Below, one piece after another: positions 23,614-34,345 of a stretch of DNA of 64,000 nt. Position 1 is the stretch's first letter; every line of letters begins with the position of its first letter. The notes under the pieces are model-generated. The model did not search any database, was not told the DNA's origin, and worked only from the letters and a program-made list of their open reading frames with translations. Origin of the DNA: Blastobasis lacticolella (Eukaryota; Arthropoda; Insecta; Lepidoptera; Blastobasidae); the NCBI GenBank assembly GCA_905147135.1, contig LR990051.1, forward strand, positions 563,001-627,000, written 5' to 3'. Both the position numbers and the translations under genes were made by a program.

Positions 23614-25283
23614 ACTCGCCGATAATGTAGCTTTCTTTAAAATCCGCTACGTTGTTTTTGAATTTTTCCATTACAAACAAACAATCTAATCCCTTTATAA
23701 TATTAGTATACATAGATTACTATACTACAGATCAAGGCAGACATACTAAGAACAACCACAAGACCATGGTTGTAATAGCGCAATAATAGTTACTAGACAC
23801 AGACAGATAGACAATATCGAGAGTGCAGATTACATCGCGCCATTAGCCACCGATTTACTGCCGCGCAGGCGCCGGCGCACGCGCACCGCACCTTCTAGTA
23901 CTAGGGGGAGCTCTAATAACGACACTCTGATATCAGGTTAGAACAACCAAATACAAGTAAGCCAGAGTCGTCGCTTTACCGCGTGACTTCTATCTAAGTC
24001 GAACTCCGTACGCGTAAAAATTGAAATAAAAGAAGGTTGTTTTTAATTGCCTTGGAAGGCACACAGTCTGACGGTCCATCTGATGGAAAGCAAGCAACGT
24101 CGTATAGAACTCTAAAGGGATCGGAGCTGTTCAGATTCACGTGTTAAAGCAAACGCTCTACATTAATCTACTTTTAATTTAAATCTTTAAACTTTATTGA
24201 ATTTAAGTATAACTTGAATTTACAAATATCCTCAATACCGCTGCCACTGAGCTGTAATAAGGCTGGCTGCATCCTGCGTATTGATTTTTTTTTAACTCCA
24301 AAAAGCTTTTTTGCGTTCTGACCCCATGACCCTAGAGTTTCTACAGAGACATTGGAGATATTTGCGTATTAACGGCGTTTCAATAGTTCTAGATGGACGG
24401 GGATTAAAAAACAGGCTCTAATATTCTGTCATACAGAAGCAATTTCACTACTCGTAATGGACAACTTAATCTTGACTGTTATAAGTCCTCCGTAAACATC
24501 AAGATTTCTCGTTTGTTTTATTTTGAAGCATTTAATTGTGTAATAAGGGAAAATGCTGAAGTGAAAGAAGATTAGTCATAAACTTAGGATAGAGAAAGGA
24601 CGTGGAATTTGTTTGGTCATGTAGAATAGATGAATGGAAGACTGAGACGTAAAAAGGTTACGACTGTAACAGTGGAACAATGTGTCAATAAATAATAAAT
24701 GACCAATGTCAAAAGTATCAAAGGTATCAGTTCTTATATAACAGGTACTCAGGTACAAAATTACATAATTATACCTATTTTGGACAGTGTGATAATTACA
24801 ATAATTAGCAAAAGTAATGAGTTGCTGTCAATCGAAAAGCTTTCTAGGAGAAAGCGTTTTTACCTGATACGTGAGAGGGTATGCCGTTTTGCAATATGCA
24901 CATTATTACGAGTATGTAGCCAGGAGTTCGGGGAATCATCAGGATCGTAGTGAGATCATCAGCGTCAGCATGGCCTTCATCCCATTATCTGATTATTTAG
25001 ACACAGGTGTCCTTCACAAATCTTTATGAAAGGTAATTAGGCTTTTATTATCTTATCCTCTAAAACAGAGTGACTTTAAATTCCTGATACCAAATCATGT
25101 GCTGGTGATAAAAAACAACTTTTGTTATGGAATCTGGAAAAACATCTGCTGTTTCACAATTGAAAACATATTCTGCTAAAATGTATGAAACTTCTGTTTA
25201 TTTTTTCGACTTAAGAGTTGGTGCCATACTATATCCCCCTCGTGCCCCTTGAGCTGATAACAAGAATTTAAAGTTAACCTTTA
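23614..25283. other. AT-rich stretch before the LTR element
   Basis: Contains a short CpG-rich part near 23850-23895 (CGCAGGCGCCGGCGCACGCG) and a Rep-I fragment at 24045-24115. No gene is recognised. Confidence 0.4.
24045..24115 (+). repeat. Rep-I fragment
   Basis: GGAAGGCACACAGTCTGACG followed by GTCCATCTGATGGAAAGCAA matches the Rep-I core. Confidence 0.5.
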
Positions 25284-25287
25284 TATA

Positions 25288-25775
25288 TGACGGATCACGG
25301 TCAATAGTATGGACTCATGTGGTCAATAGTACGGACTCATGACGATGAAAACGGAAGTGGGAGTGCGCCCTCTGGTGGGGCGTGCTGACAGAGTCTCGAC
25401 GGCACGACTCGGGCCGAGTGGCGGCCATTCTTGGCGCGACCGCCGCCGAGGAGTGACGCGTCTTGAAACTGTCTCCACATTTCGTTTGTTTACGTTTGAA
25501 GTTCGTTAATAGAAAGTGTTATTTACGTTTAAAAATAAAGTAATTTTAAAATCACCTTTGAAATAAGAAAGTAAATTACCTCAACTGCCTACATTTGTAA
25601 TACCGCTCTGAATTCTAGTGAAATTATAAGTGATGTGCAAAAATGAAATGGAATAAATACAGTGGAGTAAATGTGAACCTTTTCTTTAATTTATCTGGAC
25701 GAATACGACCTAATACTGATATCACCACCCTGATGACAATGATCCTGATACACCCCTTTCCTTCACGCGACGACA
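25288..25775. repeat. Left LTR (488 bp)
   Basis: TG..CA termini. A GC-rich first third (CTCGGGCCGAGTGGCGG, GCGCGACCGCCGCCG) is followed by an AT-rich part with AATAAA at 25534-25539 and 25652-25657, possible poly(A) signals. An internal short duplication, GGTCAATAGTATGGACTCAT and GGTCAATAGTACGGACTCAT, lies near the start. Confidence 0.88.
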
Positions 25776-26037
25776 TCAGAAGCGGTGATGACGAACGCAA
25801 CGCCCAAGAGATGGTATGATGAAAAGCAACAAAGAAAATGCAGATACGCTACGTGAAAGCGTAATAATAAAAGAAAGGTGATTACTCGATCCAGTTGAGT
25901 TGCCTACATTAAAATGTAAAATGATTGAACATGTTCAAAGCGCAGCCAAGAGTCCAAACACCCCGAGATATAAGACAAAGACTTCGTCAGAAAGATTGAG
26001 GGATTCATAAAGTAAACAGCAGATCATCTGTACCAAA

Positions 26038-26085
26038 TGGGTCATGGTCAAGGCAGACCCCGGGCCTTCGAGAGCACCACTGGGA
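26038..26085 (+). repeat. SINE-A-like scrap inside the LTR element
   Basis: GGTCATGGTCAAGGCAGACC followed by CCGGGCCTTCGAGAGCACCA matches the 3' part of SINE-A. Either a SINE inserted into an ancestor of this element, or the element captured it. Confidence 0.55.
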
Positions 26086-27171
26086 TATCGACAACATTAT
26101 TAAAAATCTAGTGAAACTTACTATGGACGGCACTTTGGTATGGCTTCTTTGTTTTTGTTAAATTGAATTTAGATTACTCATGTAAAATATTTTCCTTTTT
26201 AAATATAAAATTGAGTTAGTTAAATAATTTGCGTAGTTCTAAATTAGCCAGCTAAAGTTTATTCAATGACTTTAAAGTAAACGCTTACATTTAGATTCAT
26301 TTAGCAGTGTGGTTTGACACCACAAGTAAATTAATTGCTTAGATTACTGCAGATTAAATAAAATCAAACAATTAAAAACGGTGTATATTAATTTTTTATT
26401 TTTGTTTTACTAATACTATTATTTTCTTCTATTGCATAACAATGGTGCACAACGGTTCGCTTCACCTACGAGAACAACATTGGAATGCAACGCTGGACTG
26501 GTAGCCTCAACGTGATTGTTTCAACATGGGACGACGATGGTAGACAATCTGCGAGTGTACATGACTGAGAAATGATGTGATATTAACAGTTCCTCTCTAT
26601 CTGGTGAGTCCTATACATAATTATTATTTAGTAAAAACCTGTGCTGAAGAGGCTCCCTAGCGGATTTTAGGAGTTATTTACTTTGACAATTAAGAAAAGT
26701 ATTCTGACAGAAACACTATTGATACCCTTAGTAGAGAGAATGGCAGGTTTATTTGTATCTTTAGTGAAACTACAAATAGAAAGAATGTAAACAAAACATA
26801 AACAACGTCAGTTACGTCAGTGTTACAATTTGTTGGTAAAAATGTCAAAAACTACTGCTAAGTTTAAAAATGTTAGCTTTTGCGGGTACCTATGTCAATT
26901 AATGTAGGCTGTCTGATAGAAAGTTACTAAGAAAAAAAATCACTCCACAAAAATAGTAAGAATTATGTTAAATCCGTCCCAATGTCAAACAGTGTTTATA
27001 GTAAAAAAAGTGTTATTTAATCTAAGATTATTTTACCATCTTGAAACATGGTGCGCTATGATTTTACGTATTACCAACATCACGTCAGTTATCAGAAAAC
27101 AAGAATAAGAAATACTTGGAAAGCATAGTGCTATTATTTTTATAAATTGAGTACGTAAGCATAGTTATGGT

Positions 27172-27375
27172 GGTGCTGCTGCTGACTGACTTCTTCTTCT
27201 TGATCGTTGCCTCACTGCTGAGGATCCTGACATCTTCGGTAAACTGCATGTCTCCATCGGTTTCGATGAATCGTTCGGATATTTGGTCCACCCATCTCTT
27301 CGGACTTCGGCCTCTGGGTCTCTTGCCTTCGACTTTTCCCGTCACCATAAGTCGTTCCAGATTGCTGATTAAGTA
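27172..27375 (-). pseudogene. RTE-type reverse-transcriptase C-terminus relic inside the LTR element
   Basis: The minus-strand frame from 27348 downward reads MVTGKVEGKRPRGRSPKRW, then VDQI, and later FTEDVRI. The G-K-..-G-R-..-RW-D-I pattern is the usual segment after the RT domain of RTE-like polyproteins in insects. An upstream frame (27523-27349) has the related sequence in a shifted frame, so there is a frameshift. The frame ends in a (GAAGAA)/(CAGCAG) run. The relic opposes or is unrelated to the LTR element and was probably inserted into it or captured by it. Confidence 0.7.
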
Positions 27376-28796
27376 AATATTTGATAATAACAGTGTGGCA
27401 GGGATGCCGTAGCTGGTGTACTTTAGGATGTTGTCTTAGAGATAGGATAGGCTTCGAATGTGCAAATTCAATAACGACCCCGCGATCTCCGCGATTTCTA
27501 TGCGAGCGGGAGGGTGCAAACATGTATCGAGAGAAAAAAAAAGAGAAAAATTATTAGCGTGTTTGTTTACATTTAACAGGAGAAATTCGAACGAAATTTT
27601 CCATATTTCAGTATAATGTTTGTTATTGTGGTCGTAGTTTCCCAATGTTGAAGAATAGAGAGATAAGATATCCGCGGTAAAAATGGGATCACCGATATAC
27701 GTTTCTTTTAATACTACAAAAAAAAGGTAGTTTGGTTAGTAACGTAATTTTATATTAGTATCAAGTTATTTATTGTAAAATAAAAAAAGTAAACACGAGT
27801 AAGTGAACTGATTGACGGTAGATAATTTCGAATTATGTTTTGAGTAACTAAAGATAAACCTGTGACTTAGTTCGACCGAAAACCATGTGTATTAAGTCAA
27901 TGTGACTTAGTTTGACCTGGATAAAGACTTTGTTAGACGGATCAATCTAAGACGCTAACCCAATACGTGACGACTATCGAGCCGAGGTTTTTATGAGATT
28001 TATGTGATCTTTTTGTTTTCTCAAAATTTGTTGCATCATGGGATGAAGGTGATCGTGTTTTATCAGTGATGGTGGGCTAATGGAGCTAATGCTGTTGTTG
28101 TGCCAGTAAGATGAGACAGTGTAAGCAATGGTGAGATTTCATATCCTTCTGCCAGTACAAGTTTTTAAGTACCTGAATTGTTGTTGAGGTCAAATATCCA
28201 GATTTATTTGGCTGACTTGGAGTGACCCGGGAGTCATGTGTGTGACTCATTGGGCTAAGAGCCCCGAAAGTCTCGGATGTTGTGGCTGTAGATAGCAAAT
28301 TTTATTTTGTAATTTTTTTAGAAGGCGGCTTGATATGGGATGCCTTCGTTATTACAAAAATTGTTAAATGGTTTCAAAATGGGAGCTTAAACGTAACGTA
28401 AAGTCTAGATAGAGTATACTCGTTCGAACAGTTAAAATCGATGACGATGATTATTGCTTGTTTAGTTTTGGTGTGGCAACAAATGGACTATTGTTACCTA
28501 TAACTGGCGTATCAAATAGACGTGAGAGCTTCTTATTATTAAACATCTGATTTAGTTTTGATATTGGGCAGTAGAAATAATGTTTATTTTTATTTTATTT
28601 TATTTTGTTGTTTTTGTAGAGATGACACCGTAAACAGTTGTTCGGATCTGTGACGATTACTTGTTGTGTAACTCGTAGACCGTTATTGACCGGGTTATGA
28701 TAGCAGATAGACTGTTACCTATCACTGAATTAGTACAGATTTGGTCGAAGGATTGACCACGAGCTGAGAATCGATAGACAGCTTCTATTTATTTGT

Positions 28797-29340
28797 CCCG
28801 CCTGTGTGGCTCCCGCCTGTGTGGCTCCCGCCTGTGTGGCTCCCGTCTGTGTGGCTCCCGCCTGTGTGGCTCCCGCCTGTGTGGCTCCCGCTTGTGTGGC
28901 TCCCGCCTGTGTGGCATCCCGCCTGTTTGGCATTTCGCCTGTGTGGCATAGTCTGTGTGACATTAAGTCTGTGTGGTATTTAGCCTGTGAGGCATTCTAG
29001 CTGTATGGCATTTCGCCGGTGTGGCATTTTTATGTGTGGCATTTTGCCCCTGTGAAATTTACCCGTGTGTGACATCTTACCTGTATCGTGCTTTGGTAGA
29101 CGTGACACAGGATATATGATGAATAAACTCATAGTTTGACGATTAGAGTGGCACTGACCAGAGTGACATCCAACCTGTGTGGCACCTAGTCTGTGTGGTA
29201 TTTCGCTTGTGTGCAGGTCCAGTTGCGTGGCGGCCTGGTTGCGTGGCGGCCTGATTGCGTGGCGGCCCGACTGATGGCGTCCGTCGTGTGGTGGTTCGTC
29301 GCCTGTGTGTCATTTCTCCTGTATGGTAACATTACTTATT
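28797..29340. repeat. 15-bp minisatellite grading into diverged repeats
   Basis: The unit CCCGCCTGTGTGGCT (15 bp) is repeated about eight times almost perfectly at 28797-28920. It then decays through CCTGTTTGGCATTTCG-like 15-16-bp units to about 29085, with more at 29160-29340. Because 15 is divisible by three, both strands stay open (VAPAC repeats on plus, ATQAG repeats on minus). These frames (28806-29000 and 28730-28963) have no other sign of coding. It lies wholly inside the LTR element. Confidence 0.9.
29221..29270. repeat. 16-bp tandem triplet within the array
   Basis: GTTGCGTGGCGGCCTG is repeated three times with one or two changes. It appears to be a local re-expansion of a diverged unit of the surrounding minisatellite. 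Confidence 0.75.
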
Positions 29341-29960
29341 CTTTTTAAATTAGGATGGCGCTGACGGATGACCAAAAATCATATGGCATTTAATGAAGGA
29401 GTGTTTCAATCCCACTCGAAGTACTTGGGTCTTTTGCTGAGTACTGAAAATTTGATGTAGGTATGTCACATATTTGTAGTGAATCTAAGTACCTACAGTA
29501 ATGGACGTCGGGGACGATACGCGAGCTCTGTGATTGGGGCTTGTTTCCCACTCAACAAGAGCATCAAGGGGAAAACACTGGTGACGATGATTAAACCTTC
29601 TTCATTGGTGGTAATTGTGATACGGTTTATGAACCGTCTGGTGTTATACCTTGTCACGCCTCTCTAATGAACTGAAGTCGTAGCTGAATTTATGTCGGCA
29701 ACTTATAAAAAATAATTTATGTACAAGATGATGTTGTTATCTCTCAATCTACATAAGTTTAGTATGATAAATGATAATGGACGTATGTTTTATGTGAAGA
29801 ATTGGTGGGTTAATGCAGTCGTGATAGATCCAATCACATGATTCATAAGACTTATTTGGGTGATGTGTTGTGGTCAGAAGTGACCGAGCGAATATAGTAC
29901 TGTGCTATGGTTTTCATGTTTCAGATTACACACGAGGACGTGTGTACAGCAGGACGGCCG

Positions 29961-30448
29961 TGACGGATCACGGTCAATAGTATGGACTCATGTGGTCAAT
30001 AGTACGGACTCATGACGATGAAAACGGAAGTGGGAGTGCGCCCTCTGGTGGGGCGTGCTGACAGAGTCTCGACGGCACGACTCGGGCCGAGTGGCGGCCA
30101 TTCTTGGCGCGACCGCCGCCGAGGAGTGACGCGTCTTGAAACTGTCTCCACATTTCGTTTGTTTACGTTTGAAGTTCGTTAATAGAAAGTGTTATTTACG
30201 TTTAAAAATAAAGTAATTTTAAAATCACCTTTGAAATAAGAAAGTAAATTACCTCAACTGCCTACATTTGTAATACCGCTCTGAATTCTAGTGAAATTAT
30301 AAGTGATGTGCAAAAATGAAATGGAATAAATACAGTGGAGTAAATGTGAACCTTTTCTTTAATTTATCTGGACGAATACGACCTAATACTGATATCACCA
30401 CCCTGATGACAATGATCCTGATACACCCCTTTCCTTCACGCGACGACA
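29961..30448. repeat. Right LTR (488 bp)
   Basis: Same length and, by visual comparison, same sequence as 25288-25775. It is followed directly by TATA, the second copy of the target duplication. Confidence 0.88.
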
Positions 30449-30860
30449 TATAAAATCTCTATATAATGTGTGTGTGTTGTAAAAATAATTTGCACGGTTT
30501 TCCCCAAATGTTTATGCAATTTTGGTTTCTATACTAACCGACAGGTAGCTTATTTTATTTAAACGCACTTCGCCCTCATGGTCATCGCACAGCCACCGCG
30601 TAACACCCGCTTAGTAGTCGTGCCCCGCCTCGAGCGCGTTACACCCATGATTTTGACGCCAAGATGAACATTACTTTCTGATTAGCTGTTTAACAAATAA
30701 CAACGACGTTTCATTTGTTTCGTGGCTCTGGTTATACCTCACTTAACTAACGAACGGGTCGCTCGGAGGCAATAAGCTTATAAGGAATAGCTAGGCGCTA
30801 AGTATAATGAGATAGGTCGAAAGACTATTAATTTCGATTACAGCTATGTGGTGGAGCTTT

Positions 30861-30985
30861 ATAATCTGGACGCCTTCAAGCCTAGAGCGAATAGGTTGTC
30901 TCTAGACTTGCGTGCTCCAGCTTCGGCCGCATCGTCACTTACCAATAGGTGAGATGGCGGTCGAATACCAGTATAGACTAAAAAA
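30861..30985 (+). repeat. Rep-H copy
   Basis: ATAATCTGGACGCCTTCAAG, then GGCCGCATCGTCACTTACCA and GGTGAGATGGCGGTCGAATA. This is the full-length orientation opposite to the copy at 13050. Confidence 0.8.
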
Positions 30986-31021
30986 ATTTACTCTCTGGAG
31001 TGGTGACCACGTTCCTTTAAT

Positions 31022-31102
31022 CGCAGCATGGGACGGCCTCCTACGAGATGGACGGACGATATCGTGAAGGTCGTAGGAAAACGATGGGACCGGACTAGAT
31101 AG
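31022..31102 (+). pseudogene. RTE-type polyprotein C-terminal fragment
   Basis: The frame at 31022 encodes RSMGRPPTRWTDDIVKVVG, then KRWDRTR and a stop at 31100-31102. G-R-P-..-RW-DDI is the hallmark of the RTE post-RT segment in moths. It is a 26-codon relic with no upstream RT. Confidence 0.7.
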
Positions 31103-31153
31103 GTGTAGAAGGCGGGGGGGGAGTCATAAAATTCATTTTCTATAAATAATTTG

Positions 31154-31270
31154 ACGACCTGAGTGGTTCAGTGGTCAACATTCCAGTATGCCACACAAGA
31201 GGTCCCGGGTTCGATCCCCGGCCGGGCAGAAATTGAAATGATGAATTTTAATTTCTGTAATTCCAAAAAT
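31154..31270 (+). mobile_element. SINE-B head and part of body
   Basis: GACGACCTGAGTGGTTCAGT, ACACAAGAGGTCCCGGG, GTTCGATCCCCGGCCGGGCA and GAAATTGAAATGATGAATTT form the best preserved SINE-B head in the window. Similarity to the family body stops near 31270, so the copy is truncated or chimeric. Confidence 0.85.
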
Positions 31271-31439
31271 TCTGATCATTCATTCCGATCCCAAATCAAA
31301 ATTATTTATTTAAAACTTCATACACATTACAGTACAATGGTTGACTTGAGTGACAAATTACAATTTATAAATGAAATAATAAAAATACCATGTAAAATAA
31401 ATGTCAAATAAATAATTCAATATCAACCTTAACCTACTA

Positions 31440-32220
31440 GTAGTGATGACCAGTGTCTGGGCATGCCCCATAGGGCACTCGTATTTATTGTAATCCATGT
31501 CACGACACTGAAAACTTTGTTGAAATTTGACTTATTGAAATGCTCAATACTCTTGACAGGCCAGACCCGGATTCTTGACAGGCAGACGTTTACCCGACAC
31601 TGTGAGCCTAATACTTTACAAATGTTCAGCGAAATCTATCTATGCCGTGAATCCGTGAATCATAGCAATCAAGTTAACTTCATTTATTATCTTTTATCCA
31701 GATTTTCATTTATAATTTATGCATAACAACATATTTTATTTGACTGTTTTCGAGCATTAAACAATTTCTCTTCTTCACACTAAACGCAGTGAAATGGGGC
31801 CATAGAAATAATAACGTTAATTACTTTACTACGCGTAGAGATACTTCGTTAACACTCGTAATGGAAGAAACTCACAAACTAACCAATAAACATTATGCAG
31901 ATGCGCTTAACTGCACTTTCTTTTCGTTTATTAAAACGTGGCCTAACAAATGATATGTCGGCACGAAAATCGGTAAAGTGGTATGTTGCTCTCGTGGCTC
32001 AGGGGTTCCGTAGTCTTTTAATTTGCAGATTTTATTCGGCACATCATGTAATGTATTTTTATGATAAATTTTTTACGTTGCTGTGACTGTTAATAAACAA
32101 ACAAAATAAAATAATAAATAAATATGCTTGGATATCATGATTTTTAATCTTGACAATAACCAACTTTTTGGAATAGGTATTACCTATATTATTATTTAAA
32201 TTTACTTACTATCTTATTTC
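31440..32220. other. AT-rich stretch without recognised features
   Basis: No repeat family or gene is identified. Open frames of 60-87 codons here look random. Confidence 0.4.
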
Positions 32221-32223
32221 CGA

Positions 32224-32274
32224 CAAACCAAAAAATCTTCTAAACTACCTATGTTTAGAAGATTTTTTGGTTTG
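32224..32274. repeat. Perfect 22-bp hairpin
   Basis: The left arm (32224-32245, CAAACCAAAAAATCTTCTAAAC shortened here to CAAACC..CTAAAC) is exactly complementary to the right arm (32253-32274), with a 7-nt loop TACCTAT. The right arm contains a T6 run. The length suits a small-RNA hairpin or a miniature foldback element. There is no evidence of expression. Confidence 0.85.
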
Positions 32275-32288
32275 CATACTTAGATAAA

Positions 32289-32466
32289 TATATAATAATA
32301 AACATTCTTGGACAGCGCCATCTAGCTTCAAAGTGAGGAAAGCTAGTGTTATGGGTACTAGATAACACCCAGACCTATAATAGAAATTAAAATTCATCAT
32401 TTAAATTTTGGCTTAGCTGGGAATCGACCCAGCTCTTGCATGGCTACTGAACTGCTCAGGTCGTCA
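32289..32466 (-). mobile_element. SINE-B copy, reverse, internally shortened
   Basis: AGCGCCATCTAGCTTC, GTTATGGGTACTAGATAACA, AAATTAAAATTCATCATTTA and CTGCTCAGGTCGTC in reverse SINE-B order. It lacks the AT-rich middle seen in other copies. Confidence 0.75.
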
Positions 32467-32924
32467 CGATCCAAGTGTACCTTACTACTGGAGCACGGTA
32501 CCCTAAACCAAGCCATCACGCTGAGTAGACCAGTGAACACAATAAATCTTCTTTTGTCCGTGCCCGCAATGCCTTCAAAACACGCCCGGCCGCCGCGCGC
32601 CGTACTTACGGCGTATTTGTGACCTGCATCCATCAACTGCAGTGTTGCATTGTTTTCATTATGACATGGCCTTATGGCCATGGTATTTCTGTCTACGATA
32701 TAAATTTGAGATGTGTCCCTACTGGGTAGGGAGAATCACCATAAATAAAAAATTCGGTTGACCCCAATTTAAAAATAAAATGCTCGTTTTCCCCTATTCG
32801 GAGGATGTCATTTGGGAGCAATGGGAATAATCCGAATCATGACTTTTTTTCCTTTGTGTATCGAAAATAAAAGTGTATAAACCGACCGACGTCCAACACC
32901 ATCGACAAAGTAAACAAATACTCA

Positions 32925-33075
32925 AATCCTTCCCAAGCCACTGAACCGATTTAAAGAAACGATGTTATGAATCATTTTGGCTAAACTGGTTTTTAAATAA
33001 AGAATAACGTATCGAAGTCGCTCCATCCGTTCGGTAGCTGCTATGCCATAGACGGATACAGAGGTACAAATATGT
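32925..33075 (+). repeat. Rep-D copy
   Basis: GCCACTGAACCGATTTAAAG, then ATCGAAGTCGCTCCATCCGT and GGTAGCTGCTATGCCATAGA. Diverged. Confidence 0.55.
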
Positions 33076-33295
33076 CAAATACATTTTCCATGCGTTAAAA
33101 AATTACGCCAAGATCGAACGAAAGAAATCAGACTCAAGACAAAAAATATGCGTGTAGACATTTATAAATCAAAATGTAAATGATAAAGAATAAATATAAT
33201 TGTTATAGAACTAGATTTGATAACTTGAACGAGTACATCGCTTATATGGCGAGCAAAATGTGACAGCTCATATTCTTAGCCGTCTTTTCCTTAAT

Positions 33296-33350
33296 CATCA
33301 TCTTCATCGTCCTAACGCTAATCCCAACTTTGTCAGGGTCCGCTTAGCCG
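33296..33350 (-). repeat. Retrotransposon 3'-end fragment
   Basis: AATCATCATCTTCATCGTCC followed by TAATCCCAACTTTGTCAGGG resembles the reverse of an RTE-type tail (CC..AAAGTTGGGATTA..GATGATGAT). Confidence 0.45.
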
Positions 33351-33679
33351 TCTTTACCTCATCATTACATAATTTAAAATAAAGTCGCTTTTCGCGTCTA
33401 ATTATCTGTGTGTCTGCTTACTCCTCTAAAGCGACACAAAACATTTTGTGACGGTTTTCTCATAAAGAAAAGCCTTCTCGGCTTTTGTGCGAAAGCAGTG
33501 CGAGGTTGGCCGGTCGCTAGTCAAAAATAAGATGAATCAGTTTGACGTTAAGAAAATACTTATTTAATACATTTGATAAAATTTATGAGTATATATGGCA
33601 GAGTCAAAATACTTACGATATTGTTTCAATTTGCAATATTCATCTATACAAAGTATAAAACAAAGTCGTTTCCCGCCAA

Positions 33680-33765
33680 ATGTATGTATGTACTTTTAAA
33701 CTACGCAACGGATTTTAATGCGGTTTTGGGAATATACAGCCGTGAGTATCTGTATTGAGCTTAGC
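33680..33765 (+). repeat. Dispersed repeat with ACTACGCAACGGATTTTAAT
   Basis: ACTACGCAACGGATTTTAAT at about 33700, then GCGGTTTTGGGAATATACAG. Same family as 21219-21490. Confidence 0.55.
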
Positions 33766-34129
33766 TTTAACTAACTAAGTAAGTAAGTAACGAAAGTAAT
33801 AAATAAATCTAGGCATAATCGAATCCATTGACAACATAGCCTGGCATATTTCCTGTGCACATTTCAGCGATGACATTACGATTACAATATGATTGAGTGA
33901 TTTATGCAACCAATACACAAATTAGTGGTCCGATGATAACCGTTTGGCGACCAAAGAAATCCTTATCGATCACACGTTCGCTGATCACGAAGTAAAACTG
34001 AATACGAGTAGGGTGAATTAGCATGTTATTGACCACTGCAAATTGCTAGAAGTATTGGACTTTTTTCAAGTCCTAACGTTCAATATGTTCAAAGTGTTTT
34101 AAAATTTTACCGTAAAACACATACACAAC

Positions 34130-34345
34130 ACACACACTTATAAAACACACCGTAGAACCGATTTTAGTTAAACAAAGCTAAGGATCATCTCGATTTAACT
34201 GGCTTTTAAATAGAGAAAACCGCATCCAAATCGGTTCATCCGTACGGGAGCTACGATGCCAAAGACATATGTATACATAGAGCTACAGATACACACCAAA
34301 ATTTTATAACCGCCTTCTGTTTTCGTCGGGGTTTAAGAAGGGAAC
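34130..34345 (+). repeat. Rep-D copy
   Basis: ACCGATTTTAGTTAAAC, AAGGATCATCTCGATTTAAC, CGCATCCAAATCGGTTCATC, GGGAGCTACGATGCCA, and the end TTTTCGTCGGGGTTTAAG. A good full-length example. Confidence 0.7.

Larger units (their letters stand above)
25776..29960. other. Non-coding interior of the LTR element
   Basis: Begins TCAGAAGCGGTGATGACG. It holds a SINE-A-like scrap, a minus-strand RTE relic, AT-rich sequence, and a long minisatellite array. Just before the right LTR there is a short palindrome, CACACGAGGACGTGTG (29930-29945). No conserved retroviral protein motif was found in any frame. Confidence 0.7.
25288..30448. mobile_element. Complete LTR-retrotransposon-like element without coding capacity
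   Basis: Two 488-bp direct repeats (25288-25775 and 29961-30448) bound a 4,185-bp interior. Both repeats begin TGACGG and end GACGACA, so they have TG..CA termini, and the pair is flanked by TATA at 25284-25287 and 30449-30452. This is the structure of one retroviral-type insertion with a 4-bp duplication. I saw no difference between the LTRs by eye, so the insertion should be recent. The interior has no gag, protease, RT, RNase H or integrase frame; the longest frame is about 100 codons and is LINE-derived. A primer-binding site starting TGG and a polypurine tract are not evident. It is best described as a large non-autonomous (LARD-like) derivative mobilised by an unidentified partner. Superfamily is unclear (Ty3/gypsy and BEL/Pao both fit the duplication length). 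Transcription direction is not determined. Confidence 0.85.

Noticed and set aside
28797..28930. A CRISPR-like array
   Set aside because: Units are contiguous with no spacers, and the sequence is animal nuclear DNA.
28806..29000. A repetitive protein with VAPAC or ATQAG pentapeptides
   Set aside because: Both strands are open only because the DNA repeat unit is 15 bp. No ordinary coding sequence adjoins it and it lies in a non-coding retroelement.
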